Of a DNA stretch of 30,152 nt, positions 7,521-13,652 are shown piece by piece. The notes below the pieces were generated by a model. That model saw nothing but the letters and a program-made list of their open reading frames with translations, was not told the DNA's origin and ran no database searches. The translations under genes were made by a program, and so were the position numbers. The stretch is from assembly GCA_014796735.1 (NCBI GenBank), contig JAAVIG010000186.1:1-30152 (forward strand). Reading direction: 5' to 3'. Source of the stretch: Oscillospiraceae bacterium. GTDB lineage: Bacteria; Bacillota; Clostridia; Oscillospirales; Ruminococcaceae. Within the stretch, counting starts at the first letter, position 1, and each line of letters starts with the position of its first letter.

Positions 7521-7551
7521 ATCATATCGCAAAAAAACAAAAAACGGTTGC
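7521..7551 (-). promoter_or_regulatory. ECF-type promoter of sigma copy 2
   Basis: Minus strand: GCAACC (7551-7546), a 15-base T-rich spacer, then GCGATATGAT (7530-7521), followed by ATATGA as in copy 1. It begins 13 bp after the stop codon of the mntP-like gene. Confidence 0.7.
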
Positions 7552-7563
7552 ATAATTATGGTC

Positions 7564-8088
7564 TCAAATCAGCTTACAAACTCCCACAGCGATAATAGCC
7601 GCTCCTCCAAGCTTCTGCACCACCGCGGGCGCGTTTTTGTTAACCCTGAGTCCCACTGCGTTTCCAAAGTAAACGGTAATAAAGGTTATCACGCAAGCCA
7701 TTACACCCACAGCCCACAAATTATCCTCCGCCGTAAGCCCCGCTCCGAAGCCCGCCGCCAATCCGTCCACGGACATTGACACCGCAAACAGCACTGTCTT
7801 GGCAGCGGACAGCTTCTCGGGCTGCTCACTCTTTTCTTTTTCGGCAAGCTTAATTATACCTATAACAAGCAGTATAAGGAAGCTTACCGCTTTAGTCACT
7901 CTTTCGGGTATGTAACCGCCGATAATTCCCGCAAAGGCAGCGGAAAAAACCAGAAAAATACTGCAAATTATGCTTATTAAAAGTGACCGCGAAAAGCCTA
8001 TCCGTATTTTCGCCAGTCCGTAGCTGACCGCCGCCGCCAATGAATCCACAGACAGGGCGGCAATCAGTAAAATTATTTCAAATATCAA
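7564..8088 (-). CDS. MntP/YtaF-like manganese efflux family protein
   Basis: A 174-residue integral membrane protein with about six hydrophobic helices in two related halves. The repeat marks are ALSVDSLAAAVSYG in the first half and SMSVDGLAAGFGAG in the second, each with the conserved membrane aspartate seen in the MntP (DUF204) family, which exports Mn2+. The loop between halves is short and charged (EKEKSEQPEKL). The likely start is TTG 8088, with AAGGGGG eight bases upstream; the upstream ATG at 8112 has no ribosome site and sits in the loop of a hairpin. That hairpin includes the ribosome site (see 8094-8130). I do not see the yybP-ykoY manganese riboswitch that often precedes this family. 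YtaF-type proteins of unknown role are an alternative. Confidence 0.75.
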   Translation of the reverse strand: MIFEIILLIAALSVDSLAAAVSYGLAKIRIGFSRSLLISIICSIFLVFSAAFAGIIGGYIPERVTKAVSFLILLVIGIIKLAEKEKSEQPEKLSAAKTVLFAVSMSVDGLAAGFGAGLTAEDNLWAVGVMACVITFITVYFGNAVGLRVNKNAPAVVQKLGGAAIIAVGVCKLI

Positions 8089-8093
8089 TGTAA

Positions 8094-8130
8094 AAACCCC
8101 CTTAATCAGCATATGCCGATTAAAGGGTTT
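8094..8130 (-). promoter_or_regulatory. Hairpin with U-run covering the mntP ribosome site
   Basis: On the minus strand AAACCCTTTAATCGGCAT pairs with ATGCTGATTAAGGGGGTTT, about 17 pairs with one G-U pair and one internal mismatch, then a run of five T. It has the form of an intrinsic terminator after the HD-domain gene, but its 3' arm also contains the AAGGGGG in front of the TTG start at 8088. It could be a terminator, an attenuator or a translational block. Confidence 0.65.
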
Positions 8131-8181
8131 TGACACAAGCAACAAATACAAAGGTATATTTATCTCACGCCTCGAAATAAG

Positions 8182-8763
8182 CTATCGGTTATCAATATCC
8201 GCTCCCAAAAGCTCCATTGCCCGTCTGTATTTTTCCTCATAAAACTCCTTGCTATTATCCGACAGCTTTAAAAAGCTTCTTTTCAGCTTGTTTACCACAA
8301 AATCCACACCCTCTTCATACTCCATTCCCTTAGCCGAAAAGGCAAGATAAAGCAGACTCGGAACACTGTCGAAATGTGAGATCGCGTCAGCGTCGGCAAC
8401 ACATATTTCTTCTGAAGAGCTTTTACCGTTAACAACGCTTCCTCGGTGATTTTTTATGCACTCCTGTACAAGCTTTATTTTCTCGGGTTCATAATCAAAG
8501 TCGTTTAAAAGCTCCTCTGCTATTTCCGCACCGTGAATATGGTGCATTTTATATAAGCTGTAATCCGTTATTGAAGCAATATCGTGAAGCCAAGCGGCAA
8601 TAACCGCAATCTCCTTATCCGCTCCAAACCGCTCAGCCAACAGCTCAGCGTTTTTCGCTACCGCTTCTATGTGATAATAATTACCTATGCCGAATTTATT
8701 GGCAGGGCTTTCGCATCTGAGCCGTATTTCTTTTTGCAGATACGCTATAATATCATTTCTCAT
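8182..8763 (-). CDS. HD-domain metal-dependent phosphohydrolase
   Basis: A 193-residue HD superfamily protein. The metal ligands can be followed through the chain: H31, H60-D61 in AAWLHDIAS, histidines at 74-77 in KMHHIHGAE, H106 in KNHRGS, and an aspartate in VADADAISH (124-126). Such enzymes cleave phosphoester bonds in nucleotides or small metabolites; the substrate cannot be read from the sequence. There are no membrane or regulatory domains, so it is a compact cytoplasmic enzyme. The ATG at 8763 follows GGGAG by eight bases. It is divergent from the superoxide-dismutase-like gene and is followed by the hairpin at 8094-8130. Confidence 0.85.
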   Translation of the reverse strand: MRNDIIAYLQKEIRLRCESPANKFGIGNYYHIEAVAKNAELLAERFGADKEIAVIAAWLHDIASITDYSLYKMHHIHGAEIAEELLNDFDYEPEKIKLVQECIKNHRGSVVNGKSSSEEICVADADAISHFDSVPSLLYLAFSAKGMEYEEGVDFVVNKLKRSFLKLSDNSKEFYEEKYRRAMELLGADIDNR

Positions 8764-8849
8764 TGATTTTTCTCCCGTTTTTTTATTAGCAATTTCTTTT
8801 TACTCCGCATATATTATATATCATAAAGAAATTTAAACGGAGAGCCACT

Positions 8850-9341
8850 ATGAAATATTTTGACGAACTTCATTCCATACTTAACGGCAAGCCCAACGCG
8901 GAAGCGCACATAAGCGGCAGCGACAAATACCCCGATATAAAAGGAAAAGTCATGTTTTACCAGTTATGCGGCGGAGTAATGGTATATGCCGAGATCAGCG
9001 GATTGCCGACAAGCTGCAACTCCTGCAAAAATCCTATTTTCGCCTTTCATATCCACAACGGCACAAAATGCAAGGGTAACAAGAACGATCCCTTTGCGGA
9101 CGCGGACGGTCACTACGATCCCAACAACTGCCCACACCCCTATCACGCGGGCGATATGCCGCCGCTGTTCGGCGCTAACGGAAAAGCGGTTTTAGCGTTT
9201 CTTTCCAATCGATTCACCGTTTCCGAAATATTAGGGAAAACCGTTATTATTCACGCCAAGCCCGATGATTTCACCACACAGCCTTCGGGTAACGCGGGAG
9301 AAAAAATCGCATGCGGAACAGTAAAAACCGTCTGCCGATAA
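8850..9341 (+). CDS. Cytoplasmic Cu/Zn superoxide dismutase-like protein
   Basis: A 163-residue protein of the Cu/Zn superoxide dismutase fold. Copper ligands H67 and H69 (FHIHNG), bridging H88 (GHYDP), zinc ligands H96, H99 and D102 (CPHPYHAGD), and the last copper ligand H135 (VIIHAKPDDF) are all in place. The closing motif reads GNAGEKIACGTV, with C154 at the usual disulfide cysteine. The residue at the place of the catalytic arginine, normally GNAGxR, is lysine (K152), which would keep the charge but could slow superoxide guidance. There is no signal peptide, unlike bacterial periplasmic SodC. The ATG at 8850 follows a GGAGA site. It is monocistronic, ending at a hairpin terminator. Confidence 0.85.
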   Translation: MKYFDELHSILNGKPNAEAHISGSDKYPDIKGKVMFYQLCGGVMVYAEISGLPTSCNSCKNPIFAFHIHNGTKCKGNKNDPFADADGHYDPNNCPHPYHAGDMPPLFGANGKAVLAFLSNRFTVSEILGKTVIIHAKPDDFTTQPSGNAGEKIACGTVKTVCR

Positions 9342-9360
9342 TGCGTTACCGTTAAGATAA

Positions 9361-9399
9361 CACCGCACAAAGCCGTAATCGGTATTTGTGCGGCGTTTT
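9361..9399 (+). terminator. Terminator of the superoxide-dismutase-like gene
   Basis: CACCGCACAAA (9361-9371) pairs with TTTGTGCGGCG (9385-9395) apart from one mismatch, followed by TTTT. It begins 19 bp after the stop codon. Confidence 0.85.
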
Positions 9400-9406
9400 C
9401 CTGTTT

Positions 9407-9436
9407 TTACTCCGAATTTTTATTCCTCCAAAACAT
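9407..9436 (-). pseudogene. Ten-codon 3' remnant of a histidine phosphatase gene
   Basis: Reading the minus strand, this stretch encodes MFWRNKNSE and a TAA stop, exactly the last nine residues and stop of the histidine phosphatase ending at 10199. The DNA differs at only two places in 31 bp, and both changes are synonymous (TTT/TTC, AGG/AGA). The XRE regulator gene stops inside its left edge at 9436. It is best read as what is left of a duplicate phosphatase gene. Confidence 0.6.
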
Positions 9437-10125
9437 CAAGAAAATAATTCTCCAAAACATATTGAAAGCATATCACGTATCTGATCGACGTTTTTACCGT
9501 GTAGAATATACATATAGCCTTGCAGCATGATCAAATGCCCGATCAGATCCTCATCTGTCTGATCAGCGACCCTTATACGAACCGAAAAAGCATCAAACAA
9601 TTCATCGCAGGAAAGCAGCTTTTCCGAGTCGGTAGAAAAATAAACCATTTCTTTCAAAAATGGATCAATATTCGGGTACTCCAAAAACTTTTTCAGTTCA
9701 AGCAGTCCATTGTTAACAGCACAAACGGCAATTTCGCATATATCGTTTATTACTTTTTGAAGCTCTTTAGCGGAGATATTGCCGCATTTTTTAACTCTGT
9801 TATACACATCTGAATTTTCCAACAAGTTTAAAATCGATGTTCTTTGGCTCTTCTCCTCTTCTTCAATTAGCATCATCATGTTTTGCTCTGCTTTTTCTTT
9901 GTAGCTTTCATCTAAGATACGTTCTCCCGTTAAAAGCTCGTTTACATTTATTTCAAGAGCTTCACAAAGCGGGAGCATAGAAGATACCTCCGGCAGACCT
10001 TTTCCGCACTCCCACTTCGAAACAGTCTTTCCGCTTATCGAAAGCCTATCCGCAAGCTGTTCCTGCGTCATTCCCTTTTCTTTGCGCATTTGCGAAATAA
10101 ACTGTCCTATCTTAATTTGGTTCAT
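9436..10125 (-). CDS. XRE-family transcriptional regulator
   Basis: A 229-residue regulator. Residues 5-66 form a Cro/C1-type helix-turn-helix: GQFISQMRKEKGMTQEQLAD, then LSISGKTVSKWECGKGLPEV, then LCEALEINVNELLTGE. The remaining 160 residues are helical, acidic and of no domain I can name; they probably sense a ligand or mediate dimer contacts. The ATG at 10125 has GGAGG eight bases upstream, and a TATAAT box lies at 10147-10152. The gene sits between two copies of a 31-bp repeat that is the 3' end of the neighbouring phosphatase, so it seems to have arrived by a duplication or insertion event. Its targets are unknown; autoregulation is common in this family. Confidence 0.85.
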   Translation of the reverse strand: MNQIKIGQFISQMRKEKGMTQEQLADRLSISGKTVSKWECGKGLPEVSSMLPLCEALEINVNELLTGERILDESYKEKAEQNMMMLIEEEEKSQRTSILNLLENSDVYNRVKKCGNISAKELQKVINDICEIAVCAVNNGLLELKKFLEYPNIDPFLKEMVYFSTDSEKLLSCDELFDAFSVRIRVADQTDEDLIGHLIMLQGYMYILHGKNVDQIRDMLSICFGELFS

Positions 10126-10146
10126 GGCTTTGTCCTCCTTGACGAT

Positions 10147-10152
10147 ATTATA
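10147..10152 (-). promoter_or_regulatory. -10 box of the XRE regulator
   Basis: A perfect TATAAT on the minus strand, 21 bases before the start codon at 10125. No convincing -35 box stands at the right distance, so the promoter may need activation or be weak. Confidence 0.45.
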
Positions 10153-10198
10153 ACACTGATTAACTATAAACAAAACCCACAAACCGTAGAGTTACACC

Positions 10199-10867
10199 TT
10201 ACTCCGAATTTTTATTTCTCCAGAACATCTGATGCGGCGCGGTAGCCCTATCCTCCAGAATATGCCCGCAATCGTTCACAAACACCTCAGTGGGCTTCAT
10301 ATCATCGTCAAAGGTAAAACAGCTTATCCCCGTATTGTCCACCCATTCGCACCCGCCGATCTTTTCCAAGGGAAGCCCTCTCAAAAAACAGCAAAGATTT
10401 CTGATAGCGCACCCGTGAGACACAATTAAAACGGTTTTTCCCCTGTTTTCCTCAACGACCCGCATTGCGCCCTCTTTCATGCGGCCGTAAACCTCGGTCA
10501 TAGCCTCGCCCTGTTCAGTGGCGAAATTTGCAAAATCGTTTTTCCACTTGTTATATGTATGGGGAAACAAAACAGGCAAATCCTCCCATTTTACTCCCTC
10601 GTATTCCCCGCCGTTTATCTCTGTAAAAGCGGGATCGGTGATTATTTCAAGCCCGTGATACTTATTAGCCGCCTGCGCCGTCTTTACCGCACGGATAAGG
10701 GGGGAAGAGTATATAACGTCAAAGTGCAGGTCTTTGCACCTTTCGGAAAGCTTGTCAAGCTGCAGCTGTCCTTTTTCGGTTATATCCTCGTCAATACTGC
10801 CCTGAAACACATTTCGGATATTTCCCACCGCTTCACAGTGGCGTATAATATAAAGCGTCGTCACCAT
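10199..10867 (-). CDS. Histidine phosphatase (phosphoglycerate mutase-like)
   Basis: A 222-residue member of the histidine phosphatase superfamily. The phosphorylated histidine is H10 in IIRHCEAVGN, where cysteine replaces the glycine of the common RHG motif. R59 (SSPLIRAVKTA), E84 (TEINGGEYEG) and H151 (IVSHGCAIRN) complete the active site. Members act on phosphosugars, nucleotides or cofactor precursors; the substrate is not clear here. It overlaps pyrD by seven bases (ATGGTGA), so translation is coupled, which hints at a job connected with pyrimidine metabolism, though that is only context. Its last ten codons, stop included, are repeated at 9407-9436 beyond the XRE gene. Confidence 0.88.
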   Translation of the reverse strand: MVTTLYIIRHCEAVGNIRNVFQGSIDEDITEKGQLQLDKLSERCKDLHFDVIYSSPLIRAVKTAQAANKYHGLEIITDPAFTEINGGEYEGVKWEDLPVLFPHTYNKWKNDFANFATEQGEAMTEVYGRMKEGAMRVVEENRGKTVLIVSHGCAIRNLCCFLRGLPLEKIGGCEWVDNTGISCFTFDDDMKPTEVFVNDCGHILEDRATAPHQMFWRNKNSE

Positions 10868-11802
10868 GGCCGGACCGTCCCCACTATCTCATTAAGGGAA
10901 TTTAAATTATTTTCAACCATATATTTTTCAAGCCCGTCTATCACCTTTAAGGGCGCGTAAGGATCGGTAAAAATAGCCGTACCTATCTGCACAGCCCTTG
11001 CACCCGCCATCATCATTTCGATAACGTCCTCAGCGGTTGTGATCCCGCCAAGTCCTACTACATCAATTCCCACAGCGTTGGCAACCTGCCACACCATTCT
11101 TACCGCTACGGGGAAAACGGCCGGTCCCGAAAAACCGCCTACATTATTTTTTAAAATAGGTCGTCTTGTTTTAATATCTATCCTCATACCAAGCAATGTG
11201 TTTATAAGGGAAAGGCAGTCCGCCCCCTCGGATTCCGCTGCTTTAGCTATATCCGCTATATTGGTAACATTGGGTGTAAGCTTTACCATTAAAGGCTTTT
11301 TGGTAACGGCGCGAACGGTTTTGGTAACAGTCGCCGCCCCCTCGCAGGTGATGCCCCAGCTTGCTCCGCCCTGCTTTACGTTGGGGCATGAAATGTTAAG
11401 CTCTATCATGTCAACGTCGGTGTCTTCAAGCTTTTCCGCCACCGCCCTGTAATCGTCAAGAGTTGCCCCCGCGATATTGGCTATAATAACATTTCCCTCT
11501 TTCTTTGCTTTGGATAAGTGTTCGGAAATGAAAACGTCAACACCGGGATTCTGAAGCCCCACCGAGTTTAACATTCCCGCGGGAGTTTCAGCGATTCGGG
11601 GAGCGGGATTGCCGTCCTTTGGCAGTATGGTGGTACCCTTGCAGGAAATACCGCCAAGCTTATTTAAAGGGTATAAATCGGTGTAATCCTGCCCGAATCC
11701 GTAAGTACCCGAAGCCGCAATGACAGGGTTTGGGAATTTCACCCCCGCCACGGTAACGGATAAATCTTTTTTTGTGTTATTTATACTATTTACAGTGTTC
11801 AC
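10861..11802 (-). CDS. pyrD: Dihydroorotate dehydrogenase B, catalytic subunit
   Basis: A 313-residue class 1B dihydroorotate dehydrogenase, which oxidises dihydroorotate to orotate in pyrimidine synthesis using FMN. C139 in LNISCPNVKQGG is the catalytic cysteine that marks class 1 enzymes; class 2 has serine. Other marks are ASGTYGFG, the NSVGLQNPG substrate loop, and the phosphate-binding GLGGITTAEDVIEMMMAGARAVQIG region (not quoted in full by motif). About 14 residues precede the first conserved strand. It starts at GTG 11802, which has GGAGG seven bases upstream, and overlaps the pyrK stop in GTGA. PyrK next door supplies the FAD/iron-sulfur subunit, so NAD is the electron acceptor. Confidence 0.97.
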   Translation of the reverse strand: MNTVNSINNTKKDLSVTVAGVKFPNPVIAASGTYGFGQDYTDLYPLNKLGGISCKGTTILPKDGNPAPRIAETPAGMLNSVGLQNPGVDVFISEHLSKAKKEGNVIIANIAGATLDDYRAVAEKLEDTDVDMIELNISCPNVKQGGASWGITCEGAATVTKTVRAVTKKPLMVKLTPNVTNIADIAKAAESEGADCLSLINTLLGMRIDIKTRRPILKNNVGGFSGPAVFPVAVRMVWQVANAVGIDVVGLGGITTAEDVIEMMMAGARAVQIGTAIFTDPYAPLKVIDGLEKYMVENNLNSLNEIVGTVRPW

Positions 11803-12572
11803 AGTACCACCTCCTCGGCTTTAAACACAGGGCCGTCCTTGCATACTCTGAGTACAAGGTTTTTGCCGTCCCTGTTTATATTGCATGCGCAGCCCACGCA
11901 CGCGCCAACGCCGCACGCCATTCTCTGCTCCAAGGAAACCTCGCAGGGGATATTGTATCTTTTAGCGCACTCTATGACAGCTTTCAGCATTGGAGTAGGG
12001 CCGCAGGCAAAGATCATGGCGGTATTCCCCTTTTCAAGCTCCTTTTCAAGCGGAACGGTCACAACTCCGCTTTCACCGTAGCTTCCGTCGTCGGTACAAA
12101 CCGTGACCTCAGCCCCGATGCGCTTTAAGTCTTCCTCCAAAATAACCTTATCCTTACTTCTGAATCCGATTATAGCCTTAACGTTTTTATATTGGGCAGA
12201 CACTCCGCACATGGGAGGAACGCCTATACCGCCGCCTACAACCACAACGTTTTTACCCTCGGGGATTTCCTTTACCGTAAAGCCGTTTCCGAGAGGTAAA
12301 ATAATATCCATTTTGTCGCCGACCCGAAGCTGTGAAAGCCTGTCGGTACCTCCCCCTCTTACCTCGAAAACAATTCGGACAGTGCCGTTTTCTTTATCAA
12401 TCTCGCAAATCGAGATAGGTCTGCGAAGGGTGTAGCCCTCCGCTCTGATGTGCACAAACTGCCCCGCCTTGGAAACAGCGGCAGCTTCGGGACAGCTTAT
12501 TACATAGGAATAAATATCCTTTGCAATTTCTTCCCTTTTTAAAATAGGATAATTGTCGCAAAAATATGGCAT
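11799..12572 (-). CDS. pyrK: Dihydroorotate dehydrogenase B, electron transfer subunit
   Basis: A 257-residue ferredoxin-reductase-like subunit that passes electrons from PyrD to NAD. The flavin-binding RPISICEI (51-58) lies in the N-terminal barrel, the nucleotide-binding VVGGGIGVPP is at 111-120, and the C-terminal 2Fe-2S cluster ligands are C220, C225, C228 and C244 (CGVGACVGC...RVC). The start at ATG 12572 follows AAAGGA by eight bases; the longer open frame to 12626 would run into the promoter region of the divergent antitoxin gene. It is first in the unit pyrK-pyrD-phosphatase. I do not see a clear housekeeping promoter or a PyrR-type attenuator in the 98 bp before it. Confidence 0.96.
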   Translation of the reverse strand: MPYFCDNYPILKREEIAKDIYSYVISCPEAAAVSKAGQFVHIRAEGYTLRRPISICEIDKENGTVRIVFEVRGGGTDRLSQLRVGDKMDIILPLGNGFTVKEIPEGKNVVVVGGGIGVPPMCGVSAQYKNVKAIIGFRSKDKVILEEDLKRIGAEVTVCTDDGSYGESGVVTVPLEKELEKGNTAMIFACGPTPMLKAVIECAKRYNIPCEVSLEQRMACGVGACVGCACNINRDGKNLVLRVCKDGPVFKAEEVVL

Positions 12573-12595
12573 TTTGTTTTTCCTTTCTTTTGAAA

Positions 12596-12638
12596 TTCGT
12601 ACGATTTTATTGACATTTTCGTACATTTTTGATATAAT
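12596..12638 (+). promoter_or_regulatory. Promoter and repeated operator of the toxin-antitoxin pair
   Basis: TTGACA (12610-12615), a 17-base spacer and TATAAT (12633-12638) match the housekeeping consensus perfectly. TTCGTAC occurs twice, at 12596-12602 and 12618-12624, 22 bp apart, or two helical turns, with similar following bases (GATTTT and ATTTTT). The first copy extends into the palindrome TCGTACGA. The spacing and place suggest antitoxin binding sites; the related antitoxin YefM recognises TGTACA cores. Confidence 0.7.
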
Positions 12639-12670
12639 AAAAATACAAAATATAATTAGGAGGGATTGTC

Positions 12671-12886
12671 ATGTCTATTACCGCAACCGAATTTAAAACC
12701 AACTTAAGCAAGTACCTGACTCTTTCGGCAACGGAAGATATTTATATCACAAAAAACGGCAAAGTTATAGCTAAGCTGACAAATCCGTTTCAAGAGCGCG
12801 TTGATACTGCCAAATCTCTTTTCGGAATAATTCCTTCGGATATAACCTTGGAAGAAGCACGTGAGGAGAAGCTGAACAAAATATGA
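12671..12886 (+). CDS. Phd/YefM-family antitoxin
   Basis: A 71-residue antitoxin. The N-terminal part (ITATEFKTNLSKYLTLS...DIYITKNGKVIAKL) is the Phd/YefM DNA-binding and dimer fold; the C-terminal part (TLEEAREEKLNKI) is the charged helix that would wrap the toxin. AGGAGGG stands six bases before the ATG. It overlaps the PIN toxin gene by four bases (ATGA), the usual layout. It likely represses its own promoter through the repeats at 12596-12624; that is inference from position and family habit. Confidence 0.92.
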   Translation: MSITATEFKTNLSKYLTLSATEDIYITKNGKVIAKLTNPFQERVDTAKSLFGIIPSDITLEEAREEKLNKI

Positions 12887-13317
12887 GAGCATTGATAGAT
12901 ACATGCGTCATTATTGACGCATTGCAAAACCGCGATCCGTTTGCAAAAAACGCACAGGCCGTTTTTCTGGCAGCGGCAAATAACCAATATACAGGCTGTA
13001 TTACGGCAAAAGCTTCGACAGATGTTTATTACCTGATGCACCGTCATACCCATGACGACAAAGCCTCGCGGGAGGTGCTGAATAAACTGTTTTCATTATT
13101 CGATGTGCTCGATACATCAGGAATGGACTGCCGCCGCGCGATTCCTTCTCCCATAACCGATTTTGAAGACGCCGTAATGACAGAAACTGCCGCCAGATCT
13201 GAAGTTGACTGTATCGTTACCCGAAATATCCAAGATTATTTAAAATCCTCAGTCAAAGTATATACACCCGAACAGTTTTTAAATAAACTGGAAGAGATCA
13301 GCGAGCAGGGACCGTAA
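12883..13317 (+). CDS. PIN-domain (VapC-like) toxin ribonuclease
   Basis: A 144-residue PIN-domain protein, the toxin partner of the Phd-like antitoxin. The acidic metal-binding residues are D6 in LIDTCVIIDAL, D47 in KASTDVYYLM, D93/D96 in ITDFEDAVM, and D118 in VTRNIQDYL. These would bind Mg2+ or Mn2+ to cut RNA; VapC toxins cleave tRNA or rRNA. The antitoxin is Phd-like, while VapB partners are often of AbrB or RHH type, so this is a mixed but known pairing. The length and sites are complete, so it is probably active. A non-coding element begins 22 bp downstream. Confidence 0.9.
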   Translation: MRALIDTCVIIDALQNRDPFAKNAQAVFLAAANNQYTGCITAKASTDVYYLMHRHTHDDKASREVLNKLFSLFDVLDTSGMDCRRAIPSPITDFEDAVMTETAARSEVDCIVTRNIQDYLKSSVKVYTPEQFLNKLEEISEQGP

Positions 13318-13339
13318 AAAACTCATATTATAAAATGTC

Positions 13340-13570
13340 GGTGTTAAAATAACACAACTACCCACAACTTGTGCAATGTATTATTATGCCTGTTCCTTCA
13401 ATAAAGCTGTGCCGCCCTATCCTGCAAAACTGCTCCTCTTACAATAACTGCCCCACCTCCGGGGCGGAGCCAAATTTTCGCCAAAAGGCGAAAATTTTGA
13501 AATGCTGACGCATTTCAGCGGGCTGTCGCCCGCGGCTCCGCCGCCCCGACGTTAACAGTACGTTAACACC
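13340..13570. repeat. Candidate small non-coding mobile element
   Basis: The gap between the PIN toxin and recN (13318-13650) holds no gene. It is bounded by GGTGTTAA at 13340-13347 and its inverse TTAACACC at 13563-13570, which may be short terminal inverted repeats. Inside are GTGTTA/TAACAC (13341-13355), an unstructured stretch to about 13460, a cloverleaf at 13461-13547, and GTTAAC repeated at 13551-13556 and 13562-13567. I see no clear target-site duplication. A MITE- or REP-like repeat is the best guess; copy number elsewhere would decide. Confidence 0.45.
13461..13547. repeat. Perfect cloverleaf palindrome (three hairpins on one stem)
   Basis: The outer stem is GGGGCGGAGCC (13461-13471) with GGCTCCGCC plus G then CCCC (13534-13547). 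Enclosed with no spare bases are three hairpins: 11 bp at 13472-13482/13487-13497 with loop AAAA, 8 bp at 13498-13505/13510-13517 with loop TGAC, and 6 bp at 13518-13523/13528-13533 with loop TGTC. Every base from 13471 to 13534 is in a stem or a four-base loop. It is GC-rich at the outer stem, unlike its flanks. It could act as RNA or as extruded DNA. Confidence 0.85.
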
Positions 13571-13599
13571 TTTTCTGGTTGTAGTTATTCACATAAAAC

Positions 13600-13652
13600 C
13601 TGTCTTCACAAAATATTGCAAACCTATTGGGCAATGTGAAGACAGATTTTTT
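13600..13652. terminator. Hairpin between the accessory patch and recN
   Basis: CTGTCTTCAC (13600-13609) pairs with GTGAAGACAG (13636-13645), with a further ATTGC/GCAAT pairing inside. On the plus strand it is followed by ATTTTTTATTTT, a good terminator that reaches into the recN stop codon. On the minus strand it is followed only by GTTTTATG, so it ends recN transcription weakly if at all. Confidence 0.75.

Noticed and set aside
8089..8181. yybP-ykoY manganese riboswitch before the mntP-like gene
   Set aside because: The conserved loops of that aptamer could not be found; the 93 bases hold only one hairpin.
12887..13053. Minus-strand frame across the toxin start (12790-13053)
   Set aside because: It runs antisense to the clear Phd/PIN overlap and has no support of its own.
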